Positions 25,860-35,200 of a stretch of DNA of 64,000 bases are shown piece by piece. The notes under the pieces were generated by a model that saw nothing but the letters and a program-made list of their open reading frames with translations, ran no database searches and had not been told where the DNA came from. Each line of letters opens with the position of its first letter. The first letter of the stretch is position 1. The position numbers were made by a program, and so were the translations under genes. The DNA comes from JAHFRG01 sp041495205 (GTDB taxonomy: Bacteria; Pseudomonadota; Gammaproteobacteria; Burkholderiales; JAHFRG01): the NCBI GenBank assembly GCA_041495205.1, contig JBGQCF010000005.1, positions 1-64,000 of the forward strand. The letters are read 5' to 3'.

Positions 25860-25898
25860 CCGTTTTCTTTCCTTGGCGCACCCCTGCCAGCACCGGTA

Positions 25899-26915
25899 AT
25901 GGATATCACGGTAGCCATTGATTGCATGGGCGGCGACCATGGTCCGCACGTCACGGTGCCTGCGGCAGTAAAATTCCAGCGGCGATATCCTGATGCCCAT
26001 ATTGTTCTGGTGGGTTTGCGCGAGCTTGTTGAACCTGAACTGCACGCGGCCCATCTCGAGATCAACCCGAGATTACGAATCCATCACGCCAGCGAAGTGG
26101 TGACCATGGATGAGCCACCGGCGCAGGCGCTGCGCGGCAAAAGAGATTCCTCGATGCGAGTGGCAGTCAATCTGGTCAAGAGCGGTGAAGCCCAGGCCTG
26201 CGTGAGCGCGGGGAACACCGGTGCATTGATGGCGATTTCCCGGTTTGTCCTGAAAACCTTGCCCGGTATCGAGCGCCCGGCCATCGCCTCCATCCTGCCT
26301 ACGCTTCAGGGGCGCACCTGTGTGCTCGACCTGGGAGCGAATGTTGAATGCACCCCGCAGCATCTGCTGCAATTCGGCATTATGGGCGCGACACTGATGG
26401 CCTCAGTTGAGCATATCGCAAAACCCAGCGTGGGATTGCTCAATATCGGCGAAGAAGACATCAAAGGCAGCGAGGTGGTGAAACAGGCGGCGGAATTGCT
26501 GCGCAACAGCGGCCTCAATTTTTATGGCAACATCGAGGGCGATGATATTTACAAGGGCACGACTGACGTCGTGGTTTGCGATGGTTTCGTTGGCAACGTG
26601 GCCCTCAAAACCTCGGAAGGACTGACGCAGATGCTGGCTACATTTTTGCGCAACGAATTCAAGCGCAACATATTTACCAGTCTGGCCGGATTGATCGCGC
26701 TCCCGGTGATCAATGCTTATAAGCGTCGCGTTGATCCTCGCCGTTACAACGGCGCCAGCCTGCTGGGTTTACGCGGCATTGTGGTGAAAAGCCACGGCGA
26801 TGCCGACAGTTTTGCATTTGAATTTGCTATTGAACGCGCGGCAGAAGAGGTGCGCAACGGCGTTTTGCGGCGCATCAGCGAACGCATGGCGCTGATTCAC
26901 GAAGGGCTCGCCTGA
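25899..26915 (+). CDS. plsX: Phosphate acyltransferase PlsX
   Basis: 338 residues. ITVAIDCMGGDHGPHVTVPAA is the N-terminal signature, and VSAGNTGALMA near residue 105 and VVCDGFVGNVALK near residue 225 are conserved. It converts acyl-ACP to acyl-phosphate, feeding PlsY/PlsC phosphatidate synthesis at the inner membrane. It is followed by fabH with a one-base TGA/ATG overlap. Confidence 0.96.
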   Translation: MDITVAIDCMGGDHGPHVTVPAAVKFQRRYPDAHIVLVGLRELVEPELHAAHLEINPRLRIHHASEVVTMDEPPAQALRGKRDSSMRVAVNLVKSGEAQACVSAGNTGALMAISRFVLKTLPGIERPAIASILPTLQGRTCVLDLGANVECTPQHLLQFGIMGATLMASVEHIAKPSVGLLNIGEEDIKGSEVVKQAAELLRNSGLNFYGNIEGDDIYKGTTDVVVCDGFVGNVALKTSEGLTQMLATFLRNEFKRNIFTSLAGLIALPVINAYKRRVDPRRYNGASLLGLRGIVVKSHGDADSFAFEFAIERAAEEVRNGVLRRISERMALIHEGLA

Positions 26916-27871
26916 TGTATTCCCGCATTGCAGGCAGCGGCAGCTATCTCCCCGAAAAAATCCTTACCAACCGCGACCTCGAGGCCCTGGTGGACACCTC
27001 GGACGAGTGGATTGTCTCGCGTACCGGAATCCGCCAGAGGCACATTGCGGCGGAAGACGAAAAAGCCAGTGACCTTGCGCTTCATGCCAGCAAGAATGCC
27101 ATGCGTGCGGCACAAGTTGCGCCCGGTGACATTGATTTAATCATCGTCGCCACCAGCACTCCCGACATGATTTTCCCGAGCACCGCATGTATCTTGCAGG
27201 CGAAACTGGGAATTAAAAACTGCCCGGCATTTGATGTACAGGCAGTGTGCAGCGGTTTCGTATACGCGCTTGCCACGGCTGATTTGTTCATCCGCTTCGG
27301 GCAATCCCATTGCGCGTTGGTGGTGGGCACCGAAGTATATTCACGCATCCTCGACTGGTCCGACCGCGGCACATGTGTTTTATTCGGCGATGGCGCCGGG
27401 GCGATAATTGCCAAACCGAGTAAAACGCCGGGGATCATTTCCACCCGTTTGCATGCGGATGGCAGCTACTACAAGGTTTTGTCGGTTCCGGGTAGTGTCA
27501 GCAATGGAAAAGTCGTGGGTAACGCGCATGTGGTAATGGAGGGCAATACGGTGTTCAAATTTGCCGTCAAGGTTATGTGTGAAATGGTGGATGAAGCCTT
27601 GACTGCAAACAATTTCAAAAAAAGTGATGTCAACTGGCTGATTCCACATCAGGCGAATATCCGCATCATTGAGGCTGCTGCGAAGAAGCTGGGTTTAAGT
27701 ATGGATCGGGTGGTGGTAACGGTGGATCGTCATGCCAACACTTCTGCTGCTTCGATTCCGCTTGCGCTGGACTGCGCGGTCCAGGACGGGCGCATCAAGG
27801 CGGGTGAACTTATTCTGATGGAAGGAGTGGGGGGCGGCTTTACTTGGGGTTCGGTATTGTTGCGCTGGTAA
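26915..27871 (+). CDS. fabH: Beta-ketoacyl-ACP synthase III
   Basis: 318 residues. The Cys-His-Asn triad is seen at Cys112 (QAVCSGF), His245 (LIPHQANIR) and Asn275 (RHANTSAAS). It condenses acetyl-CoA with malonyl-ACP to start type II fatty acid synthesis. It is coupled to plsX, with 7 bases to fabD. Confidence 0.97.
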   Translation: MYSRIAGSGSYLPEKILTNRDLEALVDTSDEWIVSRTGIRQRHIAAEDEKASDLALHASKNAMRAAQVAPGDIDLIIVATSTPDMIFPSTACILQAKLGIKNCPAFDVQAVCSGFVYALATADLFIRFGQSHCALVVGTEVYSRILDWSDRGTCVLFGDGAGAIIAKPSKTPGIISTRLHADGSYYKVLSVPGSVSNGKVVGNAHVVMEGNTVFKFAVKVMCEMVDEALTANNFKKSDVNWLIPHQANIRIIEAAAKKLGLSMDRVVVTVDRHANTSAASIPLALDCAVQDGRIKAGELILMEGVGGGFTWGSVLLRW

Positions 27872-27878
27872 AACAAAC

Positions 27879-28808
27879 ATGAAGTTTGCATTCGTATTTC
27901 CAGGGCAGGGTTCTCAATCGGTTGGTATGATGCGCGGTTATGCGGATATGTCCGTGGTGCGTGAAACATTTGAGGAAGCCTCGCATATCCTTGATCAGGA
28001 TTTGTGGGCGCTAGCCGAAAACGGCCCGGAATCCGCATTGAACATGACGGTTAACACGCAGCCGCTGATGCTGGTCGCAGGTATTTCCGTATACCGCGCC
28101 TGGGAAAGCCTGGGCGGCGCAGAGCCGGCGCTGCTGGCAGGCCATAGTTTGGGAGAATACACTGCCCTGGTAGCGAGCGGCGCGATAAGCTTTGCAGATG
28201 CCTTGCCGCTGGTGCGGTTTCGGGCTGAAGCGATGCAACAAGCGGTACCTGAAGGCACGGGCGGGATTGCCGCAATTCTCGGACTGGAGGAAAAACAAGT
28301 GCGCGAGCTATGCCTTGAGGCGGCGCAGGGTGAGGTGCTGGAAGCCGTAAATTTCAACTCCCCGGAACAAGTGGTGATAGCAGGACATAGAGCGGCCGTA
28401 TTGCGCGGCATGGAAGCGGCTAAAGCCAGAGGTGCGAAGCGCACCGTTATGCTGCCGATGAGTGTGCCTGCCCATTGTTCCCTTATGCGGGACGCTGCAA
28501 ACCAGCTCAGGCAACGCTTGCAATCACTAACACTTAAGACACCGCGAATTCCGGTGCTGCATAATGCGGACGTCAATATCCATACAGAGTCGCAGGCAAT
28601 CAAGGATGCTTTGGTGCGACAGCTTTATAATCCGGTGCACTGGGTGGAAACCATTCAGGCTTTGGTGCGAAAAGGTATTACCCATATCGCCGAATGCGCG
28701 CCCGGCAAAGTCCTGGCTGGTTTGAACAAGCGCATAGCCGCCAACCTGGAAGTGATGGCATTGATTGACAGCAACACCCTGAAACAGGCTTTGTCTGTGA
28801 TGGTTTAG
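27879..28808 (+). CDS. fabD: Malonyl-CoA:ACP transacylase
   Basis: 309 residues. The nucleophile serine is in GHSLGEY (Ser90) and the partner histidine in VPAHCSLM, with FPGQGSQ at the N-terminus. It loads malonyl groups on ACP in the cytoplasm. It is positioned between fabH and fabG as expected. Confidence 0.97.
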   Translation: MKFAFVFPGQGSQSVGMMRGYADMSVVRETFEEASHILDQDLWALAENGPESALNMTVNTQPLMLVAGISVYRAWESLGGAEPALLAGHSLGEYTALVASGAISFADALPLVRFRAEAMQQAVPEGTGGIAAILGLEEKQVRELCLEAAQGEVLEAVNFNSPEQVVIAGHRAAVLRGMEAAKARGAKRTVMLPMSVPAHCSLMRDAANQLRQRLQSLTLKTPRIPVLHNADVNIHTESQAIKDALVRQLYNPVHWVETIQALVRKGITHIAECAPGKVLAGLNKRIAANLEVMALIDSNTLKQALSVMV

Positions 28809-28844
28809 AGTGCATTTACCACGGGCTTGACCAATAGTCTCTGT

Positions 28845-29588
28845 ATGATTTTAGACAAGCATATTGCGTTAGTTACCGGAGCGAGCCGCGGCATCGGCCA
28901 AGGCATCGCTATGGAACTGGGCAGGCAAGGCGCGACCGTAATCGGCACGGCCACCAGAGAAAGCGGTGCTGAAGCGATCAGCGGCTATCTTGCGGCAAAC
29001 CATTTCCAGGGTACGGGACTGGTTTTGAATGTAAATGATGGCGACAGAATTGAACAACTGGTCGCGGAGACCCGGCAGCGTTATGGTGCAATTTCGATCC
29101 TGGTGAATAATGCCGGGATCACCCGCGACAATCTGTTGCTGCGCATGAAAGACGAAGAGTGGGATGAAATAATGTCCATCAACCTGAAATCGGTATTCAG
29201 GCTAAGCCGGGCGGTGCTGCGCGACATGGTGAAAGTGCGCTATGGACGTATCATCAGTATCACTTCCGTTTCAGGGGTAATGGGCAATGCCGGGCAAACC
29301 AATTATTCGGCGGCCAAAGCCGGAATCGCGGGTTTTAGCAAGGCTCTGGCGCGCGAAGTGGCGAGCCGCAATATCACCGTCAACTGCGTTGCGCCCGGAT
29401 TTATAGACACCGACATGACGCGCTCATTAAGCGAGGCGCAGCTGAAGGCGCTGACGCTGCATGTGCCGCTGGGCAGGCTGGGACGAGTGGAGGAGGTGGC
29501 TGCGGCGGTCGTATTCCTGGCCTCTCCTAGTGCAGGATACATAACCGGTTGCTCGCTGCATGTGAACGGCGGCATGTACATGGATTAA
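28845..29588 (+). CDS. fabG: 3-oxoacyl-ACP reductase
   Basis: 247 residues from ATG 28845. An in-frame TTG six codons upstream is possible, but the ATG gives the family length. Short-chain dehydrogenase features are TGASRGIGQG (NADPH), NNAG near residue 90, the catalytic Ser-Tyr-Lys (SVSGVMGN, then NYSAAKAG) and a VAPGFIDTDMT segment. It reduces 3-oxoacyl-ACP in the elongation cycle. Confidence 0.96.
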   Translation: MILDKHIALVTGASRGIGQGIAMELGRQGATVIGTATRESGAEAISGYLAANHFQGTGLVLNVNDGDRIEQLVAETRQRYGAISILVNNAGITRDNLLLRMKDEEWDEIMSINLKSVFRLSRAVLRDMVKVRYGRIISITSVSGVMGNAGQTNYSAAKAGIAGFSKALAREVASRNITVNCVAPGFIDTDMTRSLSEAQLKALTLHVPLGRLGRVEEVAAAVVFLASPSAGYITGCSLHVNGGMYMD

Positions 29589-29616
29589 CTGAACGTTTCA
29601 ATTTCGATTTTATAAT
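29589..29616 (+). promoter_or_regulatory. Candidate promoter upstream of acpP
   Basis: A perfect -10 TATAAT lies at 29611-29616, 16 bases after CTGAAC (29589-29594), a weak -35. It lies in the 135-base gap between fabG and acpP. acpP commonly has its own strong promoter because ACP is needed in large amounts. A second TAAAAT box occurs at 29631. Confidence 0.45.
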
Positions 29617-29723
29617 TAGGGCAAATTTGGTAAAATGCCACAGTTTGTGAAAGATTAGCACACCGTTTCAGTTGCATTTAGATTCAGTTGTCTTGACCAC
29701 CACAGGAACAGAAGGGGGTTTAG

Positions 29724-29960
29724 ATGGAAAACATAGAGCAGCGCGTTAAGAAAATTGTTGCCGAACAGTTGGGTGTTAACGAAACCGAAGTCAAGAACGA
29801 GTCGTCATTCGTAGATGATCTTGGCGCCGATTCGCTGGATACGGTGGAGCTGGTGATGGCGCTGGAAGAGGAATTTGAATGCGAAATCCCTGATGAAGAA
29901 GCGGAAAAAATCACCACCGTGCAGCAGGCCACAGAATACATCAAGACCCACCTCAACTGA
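29724..29960 (+). CDS. acpP: Acyl carrier protein
   Basis: 78 residues, acidic. The phosphopantetheine serine is in DLGADSLDTVELVM (Ser37). AGAAGGGGG lies before the ATG. It carries growing acyl chains; AcpS, encoded at 53882-54262, attaches the prosthetic group. Confidence 0.98.
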   Translation: MENIEQRVKKIVAEQLGVNETEVKNESSFVDDLGADSLDTVELVMALEEEFECEIPDEEAEKITTVQQATEYIKTHLN

Positions 29961-29997
29961 TCTTCCCCGCCCCTAATCTTTTGCACCTGGAGTAATC

Positions 29998-31236
29998 TTG
30001 TCCAGACGCAGAGTCGTCGTTACCGGCCTCGGCATTGTTTCACCTGTCGGAATAGGCGTCGCCGAAAACTGGAAAAACATTTTGTCGGGGAAATCGGGGA
30101 TCACCAGGATCACCCGTTTTGACCCTTCGGCATTCAGCTCCCAGATTGCCGGCGAAGTGAAAGGTTTTGACCCCGGTCAATATCTCTCGGTCAAGGAAAT
30201 CCGACGGATGGACACGTTTATTCATTATGGACTGGCCGCGGGTATCGAGGCGATCAAGGATTCCGGCATCGAGATCACCCCGCAAAATGCCGAGCGCATC
30301 GGCGTCAACATCGGCTCCGGTATCGGCGGCCTGCCGATGATCGAAAACTCTCACAGCGAATTACTGAGAGGCGGCCCGCGTAAAATTTCGCCGTTTTTCA
30401 TTCCCGGTACTATCATCAACATGATTTCGGGCAATCTTTCCATTATGTTTGGACTGAAAGGCCCCAATTTGGCCATCGTCACAGCGTGTACCACCGCCAC
30501 GCATTGTGTTGGTGACTCGGGGCGCCTGATCGAATACGGCGATGCCGACATCATGGTCGCCGGCGGCGCCGAATCTACGATAACCGAGCTGGCCATCGGC
30601 GGTTTTTCAGCCGCAAGGGCGCTCAGCACGCGCAATGACGACCCGCTCACCGCCAGCAGGCCCTGGGATGTGGGGCGCGATGGTTTCGTGTTGGGGGAGG
30701 GCGCAGGGGTGTTGGTGCTCGAAGAAATGGAGCATGCCAAAAAGCGCGGCGCGCGCATTTATGCCGAACTCGCGGGCTTTGGCATGAGCGCGGATGCGTA
30801 TCACATGACTGCGCCTTGTGCAGACGGCGATGGCGCTGCGCGCTGCATGCTCAACGCCTTGCGCAACTCGGGTATTAATGCCGACCAGGTTAATTACGTC
30901 AATGCCCACGGCACTTCCACTCCGTTGGGCGATATCGCCGAGACCGTGGCGATCAAGCGTTGTTTTGGCGAGCATGCGCGTAAACTAGCCGTGAGTTCCA
31001 CCAAATCCATGACCGGGCATCTTCTGGGCGCCGCCGGCGGTGTGGAAGCGATATATTCGACGCTAAGCATACTTCATCAGGTTGCGCCTCCCACTATCAA
31101 TATCTTTGAACAGGATCCGCAATGCGACCTGGATTACGTTCCCAATACCGCGCGTAACATGAAAATTGAAGTCGCGTTGTCAAACTCATTCGGCTTCGGC
31201 GGCACCAACGGTACTTTGGTATTCCGCAAAGTCTAG
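29998..31236 (+). CDS. fabF: Beta-ketoacyl-ACP synthase II
   Basis: 412 residues from a TTG start with GGAG before it, giving the standard MSRRRVVVTGLG opening. The nucleophile is in TACTTATHC (Cys164), with the histidines of NAHGTST and the MTGHLLGAAGG segment. It elongates acyl chains with malonyl-ACP. It follows acpP by 37 bases. Confidence 0.97.
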   Translation: MSRRRVVVTGLGIVSPVGIGVAENWKNILSGKSGITRITRFDPSAFSSQIAGEVKGFDPGQYLSVKEIRRMDTFIHYGLAAGIEAIKDSGIEITPQNAERIGVNIGSGIGGLPMIENSHSELLRGGPRKISPFFIPGTIINMISGNLSIMFGLKGPNLAIVTACTTATHCVGDSGRLIEYGDADIMVAGGAESTITELAIGGFSAARALSTRNDDPLTASRPWDVGRDGFVLGEGAGVLVLEEMEHAKKRGARIYAELAGFGMSADAYHMTAPCADGDGAARCMLNALRNSGINADQVNYVNAHGTSTPLGDIAETVAIKRCFGEHARKLAVSSTKSMTGHLLGAAGGVEAIYSTLSILHQVAPPTINIFEQDPQCDLDYVPNTARNMKIEVALSNSFGFGGTNGTLVFRKV

Positions 31237-31320
31237 CAGCGCCGCATTCTGCGGCTTTCGGTTAAACTGCAAGCTTGCTGTTCCTTGGTCCCCAAGCCGC
31301 GGTGCTTGGTGCTGATCCTT

Positions 31321-32145
31321 ATGGTACTGATAAACGGTCTTCAATCTAATTTTTTGAGCGCATACGACCGCGGACTTGCCTACGGCGACGGTGTATTCCG
31401 CACTTTGCGAGTGATCCAGGGAAGAGCGCATTGCTGGCGACGCCACTACCAAAAACTTCAGTCCGATTGCCAGGTGTTGGGCCTCGCTTGTCCAAGCCAC
31501 TCCGTGCTGAGCACAGAACTTAACCGGATTGCATTGGAAGAACCGGAATGCGTGCTGAAAATCATTATCACCCGCGGTTCGGGTCAGCGCGGCTACCGCG
31601 TGACTGCGGGCATGCCACCTACCCGCATCATTATTACCAGCCCGCTTCCCGAGTATCCGCCAAGCTATTACGAGCGAGGTGTCAGTCTGCGTGTATGTGA
31701 TTTAAGATTGAGCTGGCAGTCCCGTCTTGCCGGAATCAAGCACCTTAACCGCTTGGAAAACGTAATGGCCAGGCGGGAGTGGGATGACGCGTCTGTTCCC
31801 GAAGGGTTGCTTCTCGATAGCGAAGGCTTTGTTATCGGCGGAACCATGACTAACTTGTTTATGCTCAAAGGCAATGAACTATGGACACCCGATCTGACAC
31901 GATGCGGTGTAGCCGGTGTACAGCGCAAACGTGTTCTGGAACGGGCAGCCACCTCAGGCATTCCTTGCGCTGAGCGTCATATTTTATTGGTGCAGTTATT
32001 GCAGGCAAATGAAATTTTTCTTACCAACAGTGTGATCGGCGTGTGGCAGGTTGGAGAAATAGGGCAAAACCGATGGGAGCCAGGCGCTTTCACGCCCAAG
32101 GTCAGGCAGTGGCTTAACGAACCCTGTGATGAAACGCCTAATTAG
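31321..32145 (+). CDS. pabC: Aminodeoxychorismate lyase
   Basis: 274 residues. The ATG at 31321 is chosen because it yields the family start MVLINGLQSNFLSAYDRGLAYGDG; the frame is open upstream. The PLP lysine is in GIKHLNRLENVMAR, and SEGFVIGGTMTNLF is typical of fold-type IV enzymes. It makes 4-aminobenzoate for folate. It overlaps mltG. Confidence 0.92.
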   Translation: MVLINGLQSNFLSAYDRGLAYGDGVFRTLRVIQGRAHCWRRHYQKLQSDCQVLGLACPSHSVLSTELNRIALEEPECVLKIIITRGSGQRGYRVTAGMPPTRIIITSPLPEYPPSYYERGVSLRVCDLRLSWQSRLAGIKHLNRLENVMARREWDDASVPEGLLLDSEGFVIGGTMTNLFMLKGNELWTPDLTRCGVAGVQRKRVLERAATSGIPCAERHILLVQLLQANEIFLTNSVIGVWQVGEIGQNRWEPGAFTPKVRQWLNEPCDETPN

Positions 32146-33148
32146 AGCCCTGTTGTTTCTTGCGTTAGCGGTTTTCGCAACGGCAGCGGGCTGGTTGATT
32201 TATTATGCCGATACACCGCTGCAATTGCCGCGCACGCCTTTGGAATTCAGCTTGAAGCAGGGTTCCAGCCTGCGTAACGGTGCGAAACAGCTGACTGAAA
32301 TCGGGGTTCTGGACCACCCATGGAGTTTTATTGTCATGGCAAGGGTTTTGGGCAAAGCGGGGGAAATCAAGGCAGGCAACTACGAATTCACCAACAATCT
32401 AACCCCTTACCGGTTGCTCACCAAGCTCACCAAAGGCGATGTCACGATGAAGGAAATCGCTTTCATCGAGGGCTGGACGTTCAATCAGTTGCGCAAAGTG
32501 CTTGACGATTATCCGGGAATCCGGCATGACAGCGCGAACCTCAGCGACGAGGAGATATTAAAGCGCATCGGTGCCACCGAAAATTCTGCTGAAGGGCTGT
32601 TTTTCCCTGATACTTATTTCTTTAATGACGGCATGAGCGATCTCACGATACTCAAACGCGCTTATCGAACCATGGAATCCAACCTCGCCACGGTTTGGGA
32701 AACGCGTGCCAAAGATTTGCCGTTTTCGGATACTCACCAAGCGCTGATCATGGCCTCTATTGTGGAAAAAGAGACCGCTCAAGCCGCCGAGAGGCGCATG
32801 GTTGCCGCAGTGTTAATAAACCGCCTGAGACTGGGCATGAAGTTGCAGGCGGATCCCACGGTGATTTATGGCCTGGGTGATAAGTTTGACGGAAATTTGC
32901 GCAAGCGCGATTTGACCTGGGATACGATTTATAACACTTATACCCGCGAAGGCTTGCCGCCGACGCCCATCGCCCTGCCAGGGTTCGCCTCGATCCAGGC
33001 CACACTCAATCCTGCCGACACCAAGGCCCTGTATTTTGTCTCCAGGGGCGACGGCACATCGCACTTTTCGGAGTCGCTGGAGGAGCACAACCGCGCCGTG
33101 ACAAAATATCAAAAAAGCGGCCGCCACAATCGGGGCAACGGAGATTAA
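32129..33148 (+). CDS. mltG: Endolytic murein transglycosylase MltG
   Basis: 339 residues from ATG (a GTG one codon earlier is possible). One N-terminal membrane helix (LLFLALAVFATAAGWLIYYA) places the catalytic YceG domain in the periplasm. The catalytic glutamate is in MASIVEKETAQ, and LQADPTVIYGLG and GLPPTPIALPG follow. It cuts nascent glycan strands. It overlaps pabC by 17 bases. Confidence 0.95.
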   Translation: MKRLIRALLFLALAVFATAAGWLIYYADTPLQLPRTPLEFSLKQGSSLRNGAKQLTEIGVLDHPWSFIVMARVLGKAGEIKAGNYEFTNNLTPYRLLTKLTKGDVTMKEIAFIEGWTFNQLRKVLDDYPGIRHDSANLSDEEILKRIGATENSAEGLFFPDTYFFNDGMSDLTILKRAYRTMESNLATVWETRAKDLPFSDTHQALIMASIVEKETAQAAERRMVAAVLINRLRLGMKLQADPTVIYGLGDKFDGNLRKRDLTWDTIYNTYTREGLPPTPIALPGFASIQATLNPADTKALYFVSRGDGTSHFSESLEEHNRAVTKYQKSGRHNRGNGD

Positions 33149-33151
33149 GAC

Positions 33152-33784
33152 TTGAATTCACCACGGCAAAACACCAAAGGCAGATTCATCACCCTCGAAG
33201 GCATAGACGGCGCGGGCAAAAGCACGCACTTGTCCTGGATCGCCGAGCAGTTGCGGGTGCGTTGCCCCGAAGTGGTGGTGACTCGCGAGCCGGGCGGCAC
33301 GCCATTAGGAGAAAAACTGAGAGAAGTTCTGCTCAAACAGACTATGCACCCTGAAACCGAAACACTAATCATATTTGCAGCGCGGCGAGAGCATCTGGAT
33401 AAAGTAATCCTTCCCGCGTTGACGCGCGGCGCATGGGTGATTGCAGACCGTTTCAGCGATGCCACCTTTGCTTATCAGGGTGGGGGCAGGGGGGTGTCAC
33501 CGGATAAACTGGAAATTTTGGAACGATGGATACAGCAGGGGTTGCAACCCGATCTTACTCTGCTGTTTGACGTGCCAGTGGCGATTGGCAAAAAGCGGCT
33601 TTCCGGTAACGCGAGGTTTGATCGTTTTGAGCGCGAGCAAGAAGTATTCTTTGAGAATGTGCGCTCGGCCTATCTAGAGCGTGCCGCACGCTACCCGCGG
33701 CGATTTCGGGTGATTGATGCCTCACAAAGCATGGAGCAAGTTAAGAAACAACTCAAACAAATAATTACATCATATTGTTTATGA
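33152..33784 (+). CDS. tmk: Thymidylate kinase
   Basis: 210 residues from a TTG start. The P-loop GIDGAGKST, the DR(F/Y) segment ADRFSDATFAYQGGGRG and a LID-like DRFEREQEVFF segment are present. It phosphorylates dTMP to dTDP. The end overlaps holB by 4 bases. Confidence 0.95.
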   Translation: MNSPRQNTKGRFITLEGIDGAGKSTHLSWIAEQLRVRCPEVVVTREPGGTPLGEKLREVLLKQTMHPETETLIIFAARREHLDKVILPALTRGAWVIADRFSDATFAYQGGGRGVSPDKLEILERWIQQGLQPDLTLLFDVPVAIGKKRLSGNARFDRFEREQEVFFENVRSAYLERAARYPRRFRVIDASQSMEQVKKQLKQIITSYCL

Positions 33785-34815
33785 ATATATATCCTTGGCA
33801 AGAGAATATCTGGAGGCAGCTCGTTTCGCAACTGAGGAGTTGGCCAAACGCATTCCTCTTGAAAGGCCGCAGCGGTATCGGCAAGCTCGATTTCGCGCGC
33901 GCTATGTCGCAGTACCTGCTGTGTGAAGCCCGGCTGCCCTCCTTAGCCGTATGCGGTAAGTGCCAGGGGTGTTTGTGGTTTGCGAATGGCAACCACCCCG
34001 ACTTTCGCTTGCTGGAACCGGCGGCTTACAGCGAACATGCCGAAGAAACCGATACCGACGAAAAGACAAGGAACACCGAGAAAAAAACCGGCAATCAAAT
34101 CAGTATTGAGCAAATCCGGGAGTTGGATGATTTCATCAACCTTACCAGTCATCGCAATGGCTACAAGGTGATTCTGATTCATCCTGCGGAGGCAATGAAT
34201 CCACATGCGGCAAACGCGCTTTTGAAAACCCTGGAAGAGCCGCCTGGTAATACCTTGTTCATCCTGGTTTCGCACAAGCCGCAGCGCTTGCTGCCGACCA
34301 TAGTCAGCCGCTGCCGTAGTGTGGCGATGCCGGTTCCGGGGAGGGAGGCAGCGCTCATGTGGCTAGTGCAACAGAGTGTCAACGAACCGGATATCGTTTT
34401 AGCGCAAGCCGGTTACGCGCCACTTGCCGCGTTGGAGATCAGTAAAGGAGAAAGCCAGGAGCACCGCATGGAGTTCCTGCAACAGATCAGCGCTGCCAAG
34501 CTAAATCCTCTTTCGCTCGCAGAAAGCGCCCAGCAATACCCGCTTTCAGATATTATCAATTGGCTGCAAAAATGGATTTGCGACTTAACATACTGCAAAT
34601 TTGCCGGCAAAGTCCGTTATCATTTGGATTTCGCGGACAAACTGCAAAAGCTGGCTGAAAGTGCGAACGCTTTGAATCTGGTGCGTTATTACCGGGAACT
34701 CCTGGAGGCGCAGCGCGCGGTGCGGCATCCGTTGAATACCCGGCTGGTGCTGGAGCAGCTGGCGATATCGTATTGCAGATGGGTGCTTAATACAGAGAGG
34801 GTGGGGAATGAGTGA
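33781..34815 (+). CDS. holB: DNA polymerase III subunit delta'
   Basis: 344 residues from the ATG at 33781. The degenerate P-loop GRSGIGK, a zinc-binding cysteine group (CGKCQGC) and the HPAEAMNPHAANALLKTLEEPP segment of clamp-loader subunits are all visible. It is part of the complex that loads the beta clamp. A charged insertion (residues 88-110, EETDTDEKTRNTEKK) is unusual. It overlaps the PilZ gene by 8 bases. Confidence 0.94.
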   Translation: MNIYPWQENIWRQLVSQLRSWPNAFLLKGRSGIGKLDFARAMSQYLLCEARLPSLAVCGKCQGCLWFANGNHPDFRLLEPAAYSEHAEETDTDEKTRNTEKKTGNQISIEQIRELDDFINLTSHRNGYKVILIHPAEAMNPHAANALLKTLEEPPGNTLFILVSHKPQRLLPTIVSRCRSVAMPVPGREAALMWLVQQSVNEPDIVLAQAGYAPLAALEISKGESQEHRMEFLQQISAAKLNPLSLAESAQQYPLSDIINWLQKWICDLTYCKFAGKVRYHLDFADKLQKLAESANALNLVRYYRELLEAQRAVRHPLNTRLVLEQLAISYCRWVLNTERVGNE

Positions 34816-35176
34816 TACGCAAAAATCTCAGGCAGCAGTGCGGCCTGGAGTGCTTTCCTTGAATATCAAGGAAAAATCTGCGCTGTACGCGGCGTACATG
34901 TCTTCTTTGAAAGGTGGAGGAATTTTTATCCCCACCAACAAAAGTTACCACATCGGCGATGACGTGTTCATGCTGTTGAGCCTCTTGGGAGATCCCAACA
35001 AGTTACCAGTGGCCGGACGCGTGGTGTGGATCACGCCGGCAGGAACCCAGGGCAACAAGGTGCAGGGCATAGGCGTGCAGTTCAACAGCGACGACAGCGG
35101 AACCGCGGCGCGCGTCAAAATAGAAGGATTGTTGGGCGGTTATCTGCATTCCAGCCGGCCTACGCATACGATGTAA
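34808..35176 (+). CDS. pilZ: Type IV pilus PilZ protein
   Basis: 122 residues. The PilZ fold is recognisable (LSLNIKEKSALYAAYMSSLKGGGIFIPT and VAGRVVWITPAG), but the arginine-rich c-di-GMP binding motif is missing, as in the Pseudomonas/Xanthomonas PilZ needed for pilus assembly. Its place after holB and before tatD is conserved in gamma- and betaproteobacteria. Confidence 0.92.
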   Translation: MSDTQKSQAAVRPGVLSLNIKEKSALYAAYMSSLKGGGIFIPTNKSYHIGDDVFMLLSLLGDPNKLPVAGRVVWITPAGTQGNKVQGIGVQFNSDDSGTAARVKIEGLLGGYLHSSRPTHTM

Positions 35177-35200
35177 TACCGGGCTTGCCCACCCTATAGC